A stretch of DNA of 64,000 nucleotides from Asterias rubens (lineage: Eukaryota > Echinodermata > Asteroidea > Forcipulatida > Asteriidae), in the NCBI RefSeq assembly GCF_902459465.1, contig NC_047062.1, positions 16,871,994-16,935,993 of the forward strand. The letters run 5' to 3'. The position numbers and the translations under genes were made by a program. The notes beneath the pieces are model-generated. The model saw only the letters and a list, made by a program, of their open reading frames with translations. It was not told where the DNA came from and searched no databases. Below are positions 1 through 20,060 of the stretch, in pieces; the stretch's first letter is position 1, and each line of letters opens with the position of its first letter.

Positions 1-170
1 CAACTGTCTTCTGTAATTACTCACTTTGGGCCGGTAAACCTAAACAACACATACATCTAAGCATAGAAACAACAAAGCAACAGAGAAAGCAACACTAGAA
101 CAGACTGCATTGGTTTCAAGAGAGCTGTGCTGGAAAACACATGTTGTGGACGGTTAACCGGCGCAGTATG

Positions 171-7155
<6,985 letters not shown>

Positions 7156-7159
7156 TGCT

Positions 7160-9880
7160 CAGGGTTGGTCTTTTCATCGAATACAGCAGTTATGTCATCA
7201 CAATCGTCCACGTTTCCTCAACATAAGAGCGATACAATTGGTCTAACAGTTTGAATAGCACCTTCTTACTGCATATAACCCAGTACCAATTAGACACATG
7301 AAGCAACTTCGTGAACTGCTTTAATATAGTACTATGTTGAACGTCCCAAGCCTATGCAGGAAATGTGACTGGAGTCTATATGCAGAGAATACTTCGCAGC
7401 AGACCAGTTGTTATCTGTTGTAAAACTGACTAAACCTACACCATAGGTGAAGACCACTACTCCATGACAGTGTATAGCGGAACCACTCACTGACAACCAT
7501 CACTGGATCAATACCACTGGTGTACTCATTCAGGGGATGTTCCCATTCATGTGGAACCGTCGCTATTGTTGACTCTTTCATTATTAACTCCTTTATCATG
7601 CACCTCAAATGGGCGGTGGTTGTACTGAAAAACATAGATCAAACTGTTGTTTGTACAAACTGAGTGACCTTGTACAGTCCAGTGCCTTTCTGGGCAGGCA
7701 AAATGCTACGGAAAATTTTACATTTTGTGTCATAATTTCCACATAAATTCAAGAGTTACATATTAAAAGCTGAGTAAATATTTTGTTTACATCCTCAAGT
7801 TTCCAAACAAACGTGTGAAAATATCATGAAATATTAAGTTTGTAACTGTATGTGTAAATGACGGCTTATGTTTTTTCTAGGTTTTTATTCCTCGGTCAAA
7901 TATTGTTAACTAAACTGCCGTAACTGGCAGATAAAGGTTGTATGGCTTGTTATTGGCACCCCCCCCCCCCCCAAGAAAAAACAAAAAAATTTTAATAATA
8001 ATAAAATACAAAAATAAGGAGTCCGCCAACTCAGCGGCAAGGCTCTTTCTTATTTTGATGGACGTAGCTCTGAAAGTCTACAGTTTGTAGAAAAAGAAAA
8101 CTGAACTTAAGATGTCGCTGCAAATTTACCTTTTTATTTCAGAAGCTGGACAAAATTATAATTTTCTTTTTAAAAAAGAACCCTGTGGGGGAGTGGTTAA
8201 TATTTTTGAATATTTATCATTTAACGTGGGTTGCCAGAGTATCGATTAAATATAATGAAACCATAAATGCTCTGAGAGAATTTCATTCAATTGCATTTCT
8301 GCATTTACTCTGATACATTTATCAACCCCCTGCCGGTATATCCTACTACAGTTGCTTTAGTTCACCCCTTGCCCTTCCGCTAATTGAAATAAATTGCCCT
8401 CCCGCTCTAACCATTTAAAAGCATGATCATGAATCTATAAATATTTAGCGGACTTGAGTGTCCCCTGACTCCAGATTGTTTTTGTTACTATTTTTATTAA
8501 AGGAAAACAGGAAGAGCTGGAATTTTGACTAAAGTGGAGAGATCTGGTAATAATTTCAAAGGCTACCGCTACTACATATCTGCATTTATGCAAATAACTT
8601 AAACAGGTTGGATGAGGTGTATATTCTCCAAATCTTTCTTATCTAGCTTACGGCGTGCGTTTTTTCTGCAACCTCAAAGTTTTGGACAGCTTATTTATAT
8701 CCACTCAGACATTCCATTGTGCAGAGTGCAACTACATGTATACATGTACTATATTTCCCCTGTAAAAAGAGGATCAGAAGGCACTGGAGTCTGTGCTTGT
8801 AATCTCCCTTTTAACCAGGAGTTATTGTGTAATCCATTTTTGTGTACAGTGCCCCCTATTAGAGCTCCTCTGTGATGAATATTTCTACTACGTTTAAGAA
8901 TGTCTTCTCTTTCTGTATGGAAGTATATTTTTAATGGTCTTAAATCACCACACCTACATACCTACAATGATTTCAATTATTGTAAACAAAATAGATATCA
9001 TATATGTCGTAATTTTCACTCAAGTGTTTGTTTCCTGAATATTAATTCCAGTTATGGTTTACATGGCATGGTTCACATATACAAAGACTTTTAGAGCTCC
9101 TTCTTCAAAGACATTGATACATGTATGTGGATGTAAATAAACGTGAGAAAACAAAAACACAGAGAGACTCGTCTTGGGGCAATAATAGTAAATCTTCAGT
9201 GTGGTTAATGCGCCCTATACTGACCGAACTGTAGCATAGGGAATGTGTATTGATCATGACACAACACACCACCATTAGTCAACCTTGACTGGCTATCTCA
9301 TTAGAAACAAGGCCTAATTCCATAGAGGTGCTTGCAGCAGAAAATGCGGCTTTACAAGTCAGCCCTTTCATGGCATCATCATCCTAACACAAACATTTTG
9401 GTTTCTTAAAAGTTTTAGGGGTATATTGAGGACATTTTTCCATTTTAAATTTCAAATACATACTACATTGTACATGGTTGTGATTAATGTCCTATCTCGT
9501 CCTCTTTTAACACTTTTATCGTGTTTTTTACGGCAAAACAGCTAATCTCTGTACTTGCTTTTCTCAATATGTAAGTTTTTGAATTAGCCTCTTTTGCTAT
9601 GGAAGGGGCGAAGTGTTTTGCTTGCAAAGCCAAGTGGGAACCAGGCGAGGACAGTACGTGATATTGTATATTGGCTGGTAAACTGATTCCTTCTATAGAC
9701 TTCCTCATTATTTACACCAATGCATCTTAGAACAGCCAACTGAAACTTACTTTCAATGTATGCATTTCGTCCAGGGATTCACAAAAAGATTCATGTAAAA
9801 TAATATCTTCTTCAGAGTTGGGTAGAGACCGAAAGATATTCGACTTTGATTTATTGTTTCCAATGTACAATAATTGTACA
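7160..9880. other. intergenic stretch upstream of the cyclotransferase gene
   Basis: No exon with convincing codon structure was seen on either strand. The only notable item is a run of 14 C at 7959-7972. The short open frames here have no recognisable motif, and the sequence is AT-rich. The promoter and 5' UTR of the cyclotransferase gene should lie in the first part, but no clear TATA element was identified. Confidence 0.5.
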
Positions 9881-9883
9881 CTC

Positions 9884-10250
9884 CTTTTAAAGACACTGGA
9901 CACTATTTGGTGTATCTCAACATATGCACAAAATAACAAACCTGTGAAAATTTGAGCTCAATTGGTTGTCAAAGTTGCGAGATTTGAATGAGGTAAACAA
10001 CACCCTTGTCACACGAAGTTATGTGCTTTCAGATGCTTGATTTCGAGACCTCATCAAAATCTAATTCTGAGGTCTTGAAATCAAATTTGTGGAAAATTAC
10101 TTCTTTCTCAAAAACTATGTAACTTCAGCGGGAGCCATTTCTCACAATATTTTATACTATCAACTTCTCCCTATTACTCATTACCAAGTAAGTTTTTCTG
10201 CTAAAAATTATTTTGAGTAATAACCAATAGTGTCCACTTCCTTTTTAAGG
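9884..10250. mobile_element. MITE-like element, family A copy 1
   Basis: Member of the commonest repeat family here. It opens TTTTAAAGACACTGGACACT and closes AACCAATAGTGTCCACTTCC, so the ends are inverted repeats. Internally it carries ATCTCAACATATGCA, ACAAACCTGTGAAAATTTG, a GATTTCGAGACCTC inverted pair, and GGGAGCCATTTCTCACAAT. No coding capacity. Other copies: 14969-15342, 19839-20060, 27263-27622, 46313-46829, 48362-48735, part at 36693-36889, and a related subfamily at 18873-19250 and 36053-36428. Confidence 0.8.
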
Positions 10251-10443
10251 AAACAGAAACAGTAACATATCTCATGCTTTTAAAATAAATTGTTTTGTCA
10301 GGGCAGATTGGTCAAAGAGCACCACAGATAATTCCCACTTGACGACGCACAGTGTCAAGTCCGCCATATTAACGAGCAATGATAAATCATTGTTTTGAAC
10401 GCAAGATTCTGTGTTAGGCGTAAATATCACCTGCAGCATGCTT

Positions 10444-10563
10444 GACCCGATTTCATGGCACCGCTTACCCTGGAATTCTGCGCTTACGGCCCCTAAAACC
10501 ATACGCTTTACAAGACGCCGTAAGGGCAGAATTCTCTGGTAAGCAGAGCCATGAAATTGTGGC
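10444..10563. repeat. palindromic short element (GATTTCATGGC family)
   Basis: Imperfect inverted repeat: GATTTCATGGCACCGCTTACC at the left pairs with GGTAAGCAGAGCCATGAAAT at the right, and GAATTCTGCGCTTAC pairs with the internal GTAAGGGCAGAATTC. A diverged relative lies at 17428-17550. It is non-coding and probably a small foldback transposon. Confidence 0.7.
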
Positions 10564-11512
10564 CAGGAGTTTGATCAAATTCCTTGCATGGTTGGTTGAT
10601 GAACCACTCGACTGAGTAGAACAGTTTAGAACGCTTGACACAGCTCAAGCCCAAAAAGTGAAGTTGCCTAGATCCAGAACTATTTATTCCAGATTTGCTG
10701 CAGGACTTCTTCATAATGCAGAATAGTTATTATACTCTAAATTATACTCTATTTAACACTGTTAAGATATATATAAGATTCTTTAACGCCGAATCCAAAT
10801 TGTATTTAAAAAAAAAATTGTTTAATGCATTTGTGGACTTCATACAAATGGTTTAAAAATGGTAAAGGATGCTCAATTTAGGTTTTCCAGTTTGCCTGCT
10901 ACTCATGATATTCAATAAACCAATGATATTCAATTCACGAACGAAAACATTGATATTAAACATATTCAATCTGACAACAATTGATTGCTGTTCTAAAGAA
11001 ACATTGATTAGATTGCTTTAGAAGAGCAGTTCGACTCAACAACATTGTGTCAATTTGTTTGGAAAAAGGTGAGAGAGAAGAAAATGTCACACAGACCATC
11101 CAGTATGAAGACATTCTAAAATTGTTTTTTTCTTTCTTCCATAAATAAACAGCTGCAATAAGAAAGCCTGTGTGTGTGCTCAAAATAGAGATTCTTCACC
11201 TGATGTTATCATTTATTGAAACTCTATCTAAGATGTTCGTTTCAATTCAATAGAATGAGACTGGATAAACAGCTCAGTTTCTTACCGCTCTGTTGTTCAA
11301 TAAAACTTGAATTGGATTCTGTTTCGTTCCCGTATTTTGTTACACTTAAAATACTGCCACAATTGGGTACACAATTTGGCCAGCCACGTTGAATGAGTAT
11401 ACAATGGTTACTGGTTGAACATTCAGATTGAATATTGAATGATAACCACAGTTTTATATTCTCAAACTTTTTACGATTTTTTTAATCATGTTTCTTGGAC
11501 TTTAGGGTGTGT

Positions 11513-11553
11513 GAATGAATGAATGAATGAATGAATGAATGAAGGAATGAATG
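11513..11553. repeat. (GAAT)n microsatellite
   Basis: About ten tandem GAAT tetranucleotides with one GAAG interruption. The surrounding 10.6-12.5 kb is AT-rich intergenic sequence in which no gene was recognised. Confidence 0.95.
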
Positions 11554-12526
11554 ACTTGGTATGTCAACAAAGAAAACCGAAGAAAGAAATTTTGGTAAAA
11601 AACTATGATTAAAAAAAAATTATTTTAGTTTTTCTCTCAGGTCATGTATGATTTATGACAATATTAACTCATCTGTAAAATTAATTACTGGTAACTTGGA
11701 ACAAGACGTTACATTTTGTTATGAATTATCAAAGTAAACACAAAAAACAATTTTTCTTTTTCTTTTTCTTCTCAAAAATAACTGGTGTCCAGATAAAGTA
11801 AAAAGAACCATTCATGTTCACTGTTCCAAAAACTACTATTATTAAGCATTAAATTTCCTTGTGAATTTAGTTCATTTAACATAATTTCTCTGCAAATTTT
11901 GTCGTTTAAGTGATGCTTAAAAATGACCTTTTCCTTTAAGACTTCCCAATTTCAATTACGCCAATAAATTGAATTAATTACAGACTTAACCTCCGATTGA
12001 AAAGTTTCTGAATCGGTTCTACACTTTCCTAAATTTCACAAGCATGCAAGCATGAAAAGTGATTATGGGAGTCTACATCACGTAAATCACCAAGAAGGGG
12101 GCTCTGTGCTTGCCATTAATAGTAGTGATTCATTGGTTATGACGTCAAACGCTATACAGGCAAGTAACTGCCATTTGGGTTGCGTCCTATAGCTCATACA
12201 GGAAGACATCCATACTTGGTTGCCAAGGAAATACAACAACGGGGTAATGGTTACTATTGGCCAAGAAACAAAAAAAAATCTAAGTGCTTCCTGCGCAGGA
12301 ATGCTTTTAGTGACTTAGTAGATAGAGTTTTGTGGATAAGTAGGAATTAAAATCCATTGTATATAGCGACTTAAACTTGAGTTGCATGACAAAGGCCTTA
12401 GATTGAAAGTATAAATTGATGGACTTCTCATCATCAAATAATGTTATGAAATGATGATACTTGTTATACAAAATTTTAATTAAAAATGACTACAACAATC
12501 GCTATTACATGAAATATAATCCTAAT

Positions 12527-12650
12527 TAGGATTTGAAACTTTGCATGGTGGAAATACGATATAGTAAAGGTTTGCGGTAACACCATGTAACGATAATCTC
12601 TATATGAGTTGAGGTGGTTCTGAAAAGAACCGTTGGTTTCAACTCGGTGT
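12527..12650. repeat. hairpin-bearing repeat with GCGGTAACACCATG motif
   Basis: Carries ATTTGAAACTTTGCATGGTGG, then TTTGCGGTAACACCATG, then a GGTTCTGAAAAGAACC hairpin flanked by TTGAGGTGG/GGTTTCAAC. The same motifs recur at 2215-2280 (inverted), 13140-13290, 59702-59793 and 63030-63200, so this is a dispersed family. Non-coding. Confidence 0.7.
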
Positions 12651-13139
12651 ATAAATATAATCTTATTTCAAAAAGAATTTTAGTTTCATATCATGGAACT
12701 GTACTTTTCCAAACAGCTGCCCGAGAAAAAAACTCCATTGCACACAAATACATTGTAGCACTTCCATTAGAGATTTGGTCAAATTGAAGTGTACTGTGGC
12801 CTAAAGGGAAACACGATATCGCACATAATTTTGTAAAGGGAGCTTGCACAGGCCCAAGTCGCGTTATTGCATTTATTACTGATAAATTCTGACAGTCTGA
12901 CAAGTTTGGGCTCGGGAATTAATAGCTGTACGTTTAGTACTGGCACTGATTAAAGAATCCATCTCTGACAATCAAGTTCTCTTCTTTTTTTTAATCTCGA
13001 GAGTAGACTGTGGTTTTTCATTATGAATACAACCATTGGGAATTAATTTGAAAAAAAAAAGAAAATGCCTATCAATCATGACAAGTGGGGTGTGCTTTTA
13101 TATGTAAAAGGGTTGTAATTTATTTTGGAGATACAATAT

Positions 13140-13300
13140 ATATATTTGGTTTGCAGTCACACCATGTGGGTATCTACTTGCCAGGTAGAGTTTGTTCTTT
13201 AGAGAACTGCCTTTCTATTATTCTACTACTGCGGAGTAGATGTTCAGGAGACTTCTCAGTTCTGAAAAGAACTGTCCTGTTTTTAAACTACTAACTAGGC
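13140..13300. repeat. second copy of the GTAACACCATG / TTCTTTAGAGAAC hairpin repeat
   Basis: Reads GGTTTGCAGTCACACCATG, then paired words TCTACTTGCCAGGTAGA, TTCTTTAGAGAAC, TCTACTACTGCGGAGTAGA and GTTCTGAAAAGAAC. The row of small hairpins is the family's signature. A third with the same layout lies near 965-1055 and a fourth at 63030-63200. The rest of 13.3-14.9 kb shows no gene that I can support. Confidence 0.6.
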
Positions 13301-14968
13301 GGAATGTTTAGAAAATAAGCTGGGACCCACCTTACTACTTTAGCTCATAGGATCCTTATTAACTGCACAACCTTTGAGTGAGTTCTAAAATTGGTCTCAA
13401 TGTTTCGACTAGCTTGCGCTTCTCAATTCACCGACTTTTATGTGATATAACTGTGAATTCTGACTGTGTGGGGGTGTGCTATTGGTGTTAGCAACAGCAC
13501 CTGATGCGACAGTCATGAATTTTTAAAACCAGGGAGGATTTTTCGATCCCCAAAGGAGGCTGTTGTTGATGGACTGAGCTAATGGGGAAGATTTATGCTG
13601 ATGACTTATTCACATACGGCGGCTACATGTATTGACGGCTCAAGTATTCCCAATACGGCTGATATCTTTGAATAGACTGTGCAATTATAGCAGGATTATT
13701 ACAGCAATTTAAGGGACCTTTGTGTTTATTGCCTTTGTGTGAAGGAGACTAATTTTCCAATTTCAAAAATGTTAAGCAGAACATAATTTTGCTTGACAGT
13801 TTTATATCCCATTTATAGAGTAAAATGCCTGCGATATATGGGTAAAACCAAACATTTATCATATCAGGGAACCAGTCACATGTACAGTACACATTACAAG
13901 CATTACTGAGCAAATTTTATTTTATTTGTGCTTAACATTTTGATGAAATTTGGCCCAATTGTGATTGTAGGAATATTCGAAAAAAACAGAGACATAGAGC
14001 TCAATGGCAGAACTGCTAAAGAAATTCTCAAAAACAAACAGCACTGTCTGATTTTAGAAATGCAGGACACGTACATGTACACATTTATTTCTGATCTCCG
14101 ATTCCACTGAAGACACATCTTTACTAACCCGAGACCAACAACACACTCCCTTGAGCACAGGTTCCGTGATTTGAATTACTTCAGGATCTTAAAATCAGGA
14201 GATGCATCAACACGTTCACATATGACGTGTAAGTATCATTGTTAACTGAAGTGTAACATTGCCGTTTTTCTCTAATTCAATTTGATTTCAAGCATGGATT
14301 TTTCGTTTCTACATGAAGCAGACTATATTTGAAAAAGATTCTCATTTGGGTATTTAGAGGGATTATTTAAAACATGACAGAACCACTTTTAAGGTTGAAA
14401 ACCAGATAATAGTTCTGATTAACAATCACAACCAGGGCTCGAATTAAGTGGAAAAAACCAAGACTGCATTGGCATTAATCTACGAGAAAGATCTATGCAA
14501 TTTCACATTTTATGTGTAAATTCCTTTATTTGAAGAAGCTGCAAGAGAGGACTTATCTAATTTGTTTTCATGGTACTGCTGCCTTCGACACTCAACAAAA
14601 TTTATAGATACAAGACTCAAAGTCAACTTGACTTGTCTTGAACTTGAGGTTTAAAGCTGTGAGCCACACTCGTACTTGGAAAAAGGAACAAATCCTCATT
14701 GCGAATGTTTTTGGAGGGTAGATCAGCACAATCAAACTTTTTTCCAGTACCACTGGTTATAAGACACCCGAAGTGAGGACTGAGCAGTGGTTCAGCATCG
14801 AAAGTCTATTGAAAATAAAGACAGTTGGCAATGAAAGTTGTTTCATTGTTTACAGTTACAAATTTGTCTGAGGTCTCAGTCTTGGTCTCTGTCTCCCCTC
14901 CGTCTCAGACATTGAGCATTGAGATCTCGGTCTTTGAAGGAAATTCTTGGTATCGAACTTTGTGGTCA

Positions 14969-15342
14969 TAAAGGCAGTGGACACTATTGGTAATTGTCAA
15001 AGACTAGCCTTCACAGTTGGTGTACACGTATCTCAACATGAAGCATAAAATAACAAACCTGTGAAAATTTGAGCTCAATCGGTCATCGAACTTGCGAGAT
15101 AATAATGAAAGAAAAAAACACCCTTGTCACACGAAGTTGTGTGCGTTTAGATGGTTGATATCGAGATTTCAAGTTCTAAATCTGAGGTCTCGAAATCAAA
15201 TTCATGGAAAACTATGGCACTTCAGAGGGAGCCGTTTCTCACAATGTTTTATACCATCAACCTCTCCTCATTACTCGTCACCAAGTAAGGTTTTATGCCA
15301 ATAATTATCTTGAGTAATTACCAATAGTGTCCGCTGCCTTTA
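14969..15342. mobile_element. MITE-like element, family A copy 2 (near full length)
   Basis: The cleanest copy: starts TAAAGGCAGTGGACACTATT and ends AATAGTGTCCGCTGCCTTTA. About 374 bp, with terminal inverted repeats of roughly 25 bases. It contains the GATATCGAGATTTC../..GAGGTCTCGAAATC internal pair. No open frame of a transposase. Confidence 0.85.
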
Positions 15343-15479
15343 ACTACAACACTGAAAGATACCAGAAACAATTTATGGTGTATGAATTCCAACAGGGATA
15401 AAGATTTGTTAGTATTTAAACCAGATGCAATAAGACCATTAATTAAAGTTATTTGAGCTTCTGACTCAAAATATGGCTA

Positions 15480-15970
15480 GCAGTGCAAATGAACATGTCT
15501 TATGCTCATTACCTTTCACTGCCCAATTTCTTATTTCCAACTATTGCACTTCACACAAAAAACAGTAATCAGACTTTTTTCTCTTTCTTATCTACACAAC
15601 GATAAAAATACCTCTGTCTCATCGACCTGTTTACGAATTCATTTACCTTTAAATGCCCGATTCCCTATATACAACTAATGCTTTCAAAAAACAGTGACCA
15701 GATTGTTTTTCCTAAACTACACATCAATAGAAATCTTGCTGTCTCATCAACCTGTTTACGAATTCCTAAGACTCAAAGAATTTATACCATGTCTAACGCT
15801 CATGTTCAATGCCTGATTCTAGTGCTCTATAAAAACAGTGACCAGACTTTTATTTTAACTACAAATCGATACAAATCTCGCTGTCTCATCAACCTGTTTA
15901 CGAATTCCGAGGACATGAAGAATTTTTTGTCTTCACCATCTTCTCCCCGTGGCGGTAGCTCAGACATCGC
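15480..15970. repeat. diverged tandem repeat, units of about 130-145 bp
   Basis: At least three units. ACAGT(A/G)A(T/C)CAGA occurs at 15562, 15691 and 15834; GTCTCATC(G/A)ACCTGTTTACG follows each about 55 bases later; an upstream CATGTCT(T/A)A(T/C)GCTCAT block repeats at 15495 and 15788. The two measured spacings are 129 and 143 bases. An open frame runs through part of it but follows the repeat, not a known protein. Confidence 0.75.
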
Positions 15971-16374
15971 GTTCCTATCAAATCTAAATCTGATGCAATT
16001 GTCTTTTCTCCTCCTTATAACTCCCAGAGAGCACTCCATCTAATTATCGGCAGGATGATGGCCCAGTCATTAGATTAGAGAATAGATTGCTTTACCAGCC
16101 CCTGAGCTTCCGAGTATCGAATAGAGTTATGACTCTAGGCCACAGTACTTAGTTGTACTTCTTGGTACTAAACAAAGCCTGGGGTGAACAGGAATGACCC
16201 ACTCAAAGACTCAATGCAGGGTGTTTATTCAAAACAAAGCTTAGTTTTTAAGTGCTTAAAACACCTTTTTATTTATTTATTTATTGCACACCAAACAGCA
16301 CAATTAGCGCCATGACAGGATGGATGAGAAGTGAGAAGAAATGTTCAGTTTTAGATGTGGGGGGAAAACACCAA

Positions 16375-16490
16375 ATGAGAAAAATCCACGCAGTCAGGTA
16401 GGGACTGAAAACCAAATCCATATGCAAGGCTCTGGTTCGAGGTGGGATTCGAGGTGGGATTCGAACCGGTGTCCACAGAGGTGAAAGGCA
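16375..16490 (-). mobile_element. SINE-like fragment with duplicated B box
   Basis: On the minus strand: CACCGGTTCGAATCCCACC (pol III B-box type) with a CGAATCCCACCT unit repeated in tandem, then a body TTTTCAGTCCCTACCTGACT and TGCGTGGATTTTTCTC. A related body (TTTTCAGTCCATACCTGACC) occurs near 44970-45000. Poor head preservation; non-coding. Confidence 0.55.
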
Positions 16491-16918
16491 GGTAAAGAAA
16501 ACTACATGTACACACAATGTCACAATAACTGCTCTTATACATTGTATAACGTAATTCCAGAAATGGTTATTGCACTTCACAAGCATCATACTTGTATATT
16601 TTACAAGAAAACAAACAGCAAGTCAAAGATAACAATACATAATAACAACACCATCAACAAAACACAACGAGAAACTATGGGCTTTAATAATCATAAAGAC
16701 TTGTAATGTGCACACTTGTGTTCAAGGCGCAGAAGGCTTTGAGATTACACTTGAACTTGAAGGCATCAACTCTACATGTACACTTGAATTATTTACACCG
16801 GGGGACAAGGGCATGTTTGCTGTGACTAGTACTTGAGTTGTGTAACAATCCCCAAGTTAAATAACAGACAAATGCCAACATTCTGAGCAAAGAATACATT
16901 GTTGGCACGTCAGTGTTT

Positions 16919-16938
16919 GGGGGGGGGGGGGGGGGGGG
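16919..16938 (+). repeat. G20 homopolymer run
   Basis: Twenty consecutive G residues, followed by TGGGCG. It may form G-quadruplex or slipped structures. Surrounding sequence at 16.5-17.4 kb has no recognised gene. Confidence 0.95.
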
Positions 16939-17427
16939 TGGGCGACCCCGTTTTTATGATGAACACCCTATATCATGTTCTGTCAACCATACTTTATCTG
17001 TCAACCATGTAGAAAATCAAAACATGTAGAAAATCAGATTGTCAAAACTGATTTCATATTACTAGAAATATTAAAGCAGTTTTGACAAACGACCGTAGAG
17101 TTATCAGCAGTGTTTGCCCTGCCAACTCGAAAGAGACGGCGAGAGACCTCGCAAACCTTCAAGCTGTTTTTGCCAATATTACCACTTTAAACACTGTAAC
17201 GATTTGCCAAAAAGGAATTACTAACCAAAATGTTCCTTTTTCGCTCATAATGCAAGTATTGATTTGTATCCTTGACCTCCGTGTATCAAGAACTCACGAT
17301 ATGAATCTGTAGAATCGATGCCCATTTGTGTGAGTGACTGCATTAGCCATTTTGAGATGGTGAACGAATTATAAGGGTACTACTTGTATGGTTTGGACAA
17401 CTCACTCTGTTACACACAAACAACACA

Positions 17428-17550
17428 GGACCCAATTTCATGGAACTGCTTACCGCAAAATTCTGCGCTAACAATGCCCTGCAAAGCCTGCAATTCTATT
17501 GGCCTTAAGCACAGAATTCTGGGGTTAGCAGAGCCATGAAATTGGGCCCT
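17428..17550. repeat. palindromic short element (CCCAATTTCATGG family)
   Basis: GACCCAATTTCATGGAACTG pairs with AGAGCCATGAAATTGGGCC, and AATTCTGCGCTAA pairs with an internal AGCACAGAATTCTGG word. Relatives with the GGGCCCAATTT end are seen at 10444-10563, near 28833, 35213-35388, 35640 and 36890. Non-coding. Confidence 0.75.
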
Positions 17551-17941
17551 GCATAAAGCCTGTATACACAAAAACTTGCTAAGCACAAGAAAGTGTTACT
17601 TAGCAGAAACAAGTTCCCAGCCCAAATTACATTAAGTTTGCATTGTTGGGGTTCGTGCCCAACTAAAATTATGCTTTGCAAAGAAATTTGTTGAGCTGTA
17701 ATTGAGCATAGGTGCTCTCCTACATACAGTCTATAGAGTCCACCATCTCAAACATGATAAATCTTGTCCATTTGCAGAGTATAAATTTGGCTTCAATCAT
17801 CAAATTTCACCACCTCATTCACAAGCCACTGGAAACATAAATCAGCGACATCGGATACTCAACATGTTGGTCAATTTCCCGCATCCTGGCGAAGATCTTG
17901 TCAGATTGTTGATATGTAGCCATCAGCAGAATGCTGTTGTA

Positions 17942-18318
17942 TTAAAGGAACACGTTGCCTTGGATCGGTCGAGTTGGTCTTTGAAAAGCGTTTGTAACCG
18001 TTTGTTATAAAATGCATATGGGTACAAAGATTGTAAAAGTAGAATACAATAATCCACACAAACATGCCTCGAAATTGCACGGTTTTCTTTTTACCTTATT
18101 GACTAACACGGTCGACCATTTATGGGAGTCAATTTTTTTACCGTGTTAGTTCGCAAGTATAAAAGGAAAACCACGCGATTTCGAGGCAAATTTGTGTGGA
18201 TCATTGTATTTATATTCTACTTTTAAAACACCTTTCCAACCATATGCATTTTTAAAAAAACGGTTACAAACGCTTTGTATAGACCAACTTGTCTGATCCA
18301 AGGCAACGAGTTCCTCTA
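17942..18318. mobile_element. long foldback element, family C copy 1
   Basis: Starts TTAAAGGAACACGTTGCCTT and ends AAGGCAACGAGTTCCTCTAA, a near-perfect inverted terminal repeat. The arms run about 180 bases each and meet around ACACGGTCGACCATTTATGG. A sister copy lies at 25218-25588. The host-like frames inside are shadows of the palindrome. Confidence 0.85.
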
Positions 18319-18872
18319 AGCTTTGCCGCAGTATCATTGGAGATGGGCTTAGCAAGCCGCAACTCAAGCTGCATGTCACCCTGAATGAGTAGGTTTGAAT
18401 CCTACGGCTCGCTGGGTGTCATGTGTCACTGTTTTACAGGGATAAAGTGACGCTCTTAAAATACAGGCTGTCTCCCCCAACAGCAAAACAGTATCTTCAT
18501 ATCAATCCTCCTAATGCATGGAGAGATGAGAGCTCAGTCTCAAATTCAGCTTATATTTTCCCTAAGCTTATCCGGCTTACTAAATCTCGTAAGAGATCAA
18601 TTCAGGATCACTTTGCACTACCTCCAGTACGCCATTTTGTCTTTATTTTTTAAGATAAATCGGAGCACAAAGTTTTGAGGTTGCCTATACACAAGTACAT
18701 GTAGCTTGAGTTTCTTTTACAAGAGATTTTAACTGGAAGCCTACTGCATAGAGAAAGGGCAGGTCCTTTCTCAATGTCTACTGATTGTCAATATTCTAAG
18801 CTGGTCCTTTATTTCTGTCAACATTGTTCTAATTTAAAAATGATGAAACTTTGCTTTAACTGTCAGTGACTG

Positions 18873-19250
18873 TTAAAGCCAGAGGACACTATTGGTAAAT
18901 GTCAAAGACCCGTCTTCTCACTTGCTGTATCTCAACATATGCATAAAATAACAAACCTGTGAAAATTAGGGCTCAATCGGTCATCGGAGTCGGGAGAAAA
19001 TAACGGGAAAACCCATCCCTGTTTCTGCACGTTTCGCCGTGTCATGACATGTGTTTAAAATAAATCCGGAATTCTCGCTATCGAGAATTGATAATTGTTT
19101 TAATGTTTTCTCAAAAAGTAAAGCATTTCATGGAATAATATTTCAAGAGAAGTCTTTCACTCTTACCTTCTGTAAACCCTGTAAGTTATTTGTAAATCTG
19201 TGACTTTTTTTTTTTTTTTTTTCTGTTCCGAAAGTGTATAATGGCTTTAA
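18873..19250. mobile_element. MITE-like element, family A subfamily with TTTCGCCGTGT core
   Basis: Begins TTAAAGCCAGAGGACACTAT and ends GTATAATGGCTTTAA. It shares the left third with family A but has its own core (GCACGTTTCGCCGTGT, GAATTCTCGCTATCGAGAATT, CTTACAGG-type word). A reverse-oriented sister is at 36053-36428. Contains a T-run at 19206-19222. Confidence 0.8.
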
Positions 19251-19263
19251 GAACACAAGTTTC

Positions 19264-19345
19264 AAGTCCGGGACTCGAACTCACACTCTGCTGAACAGAA
19301 ACACCCGATCTTGAGTCCGGTGTGCTTATCGTCTTGGCCACGTAA
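19264..19345 (-). mobile_element. second tRNA-Leu-like SINE head
   Basis: Minus strand: CGTGGCCAAGACGATAAGC, ACTCAAGATC anticodon-arm-like region with CAA, and GAGTTCGAGTCCCGG (B box). It matches the layout of 3728-3815 and abuts the MITE on its left. Confidence 0.6.
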
Positions 19346-19417
19346 CAATTGTCAAACAAGCCAACTGAAGGCAGTAATAATTTGAACTTTTTTATTTATT
19401 TTTTTTATTTTATTTGA

Positions 19418-19838
<421 letters not shown>

Positions 19839-20060
19839 TGTGTGCTTTATGCTTGATTTTGAGACCTCAAATTCTAAACTGGAGGTCTCAAAATCAAATT
19901 CGGGGAAAATTACTTCTTTCTCAAAAACTACTCCACTTCAGAGGGAGCCGTTTCTCACAATGTTTTACACTACCAACCTCTCTCCATTACTCGTTACCAA
20001 GTAAGGTTTTATGCTAATAATTATTTTGAGTAATTACCAATAGTGTCCACTGCCTTTAAC
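19839..20060. mobile_element. MITE-like element, family A, left-truncated
   Basis: Begins inside the family consensus at GTTGTGTGCTTTATGCTTGA and runs to the normal right end AATAGTGTCCACTGCCTTTA. The missing left third is replaced by dynein exon sequence, so this junction is the breakpoint of a rearrangement or of a truncated insertion. Confidence 0.8.
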
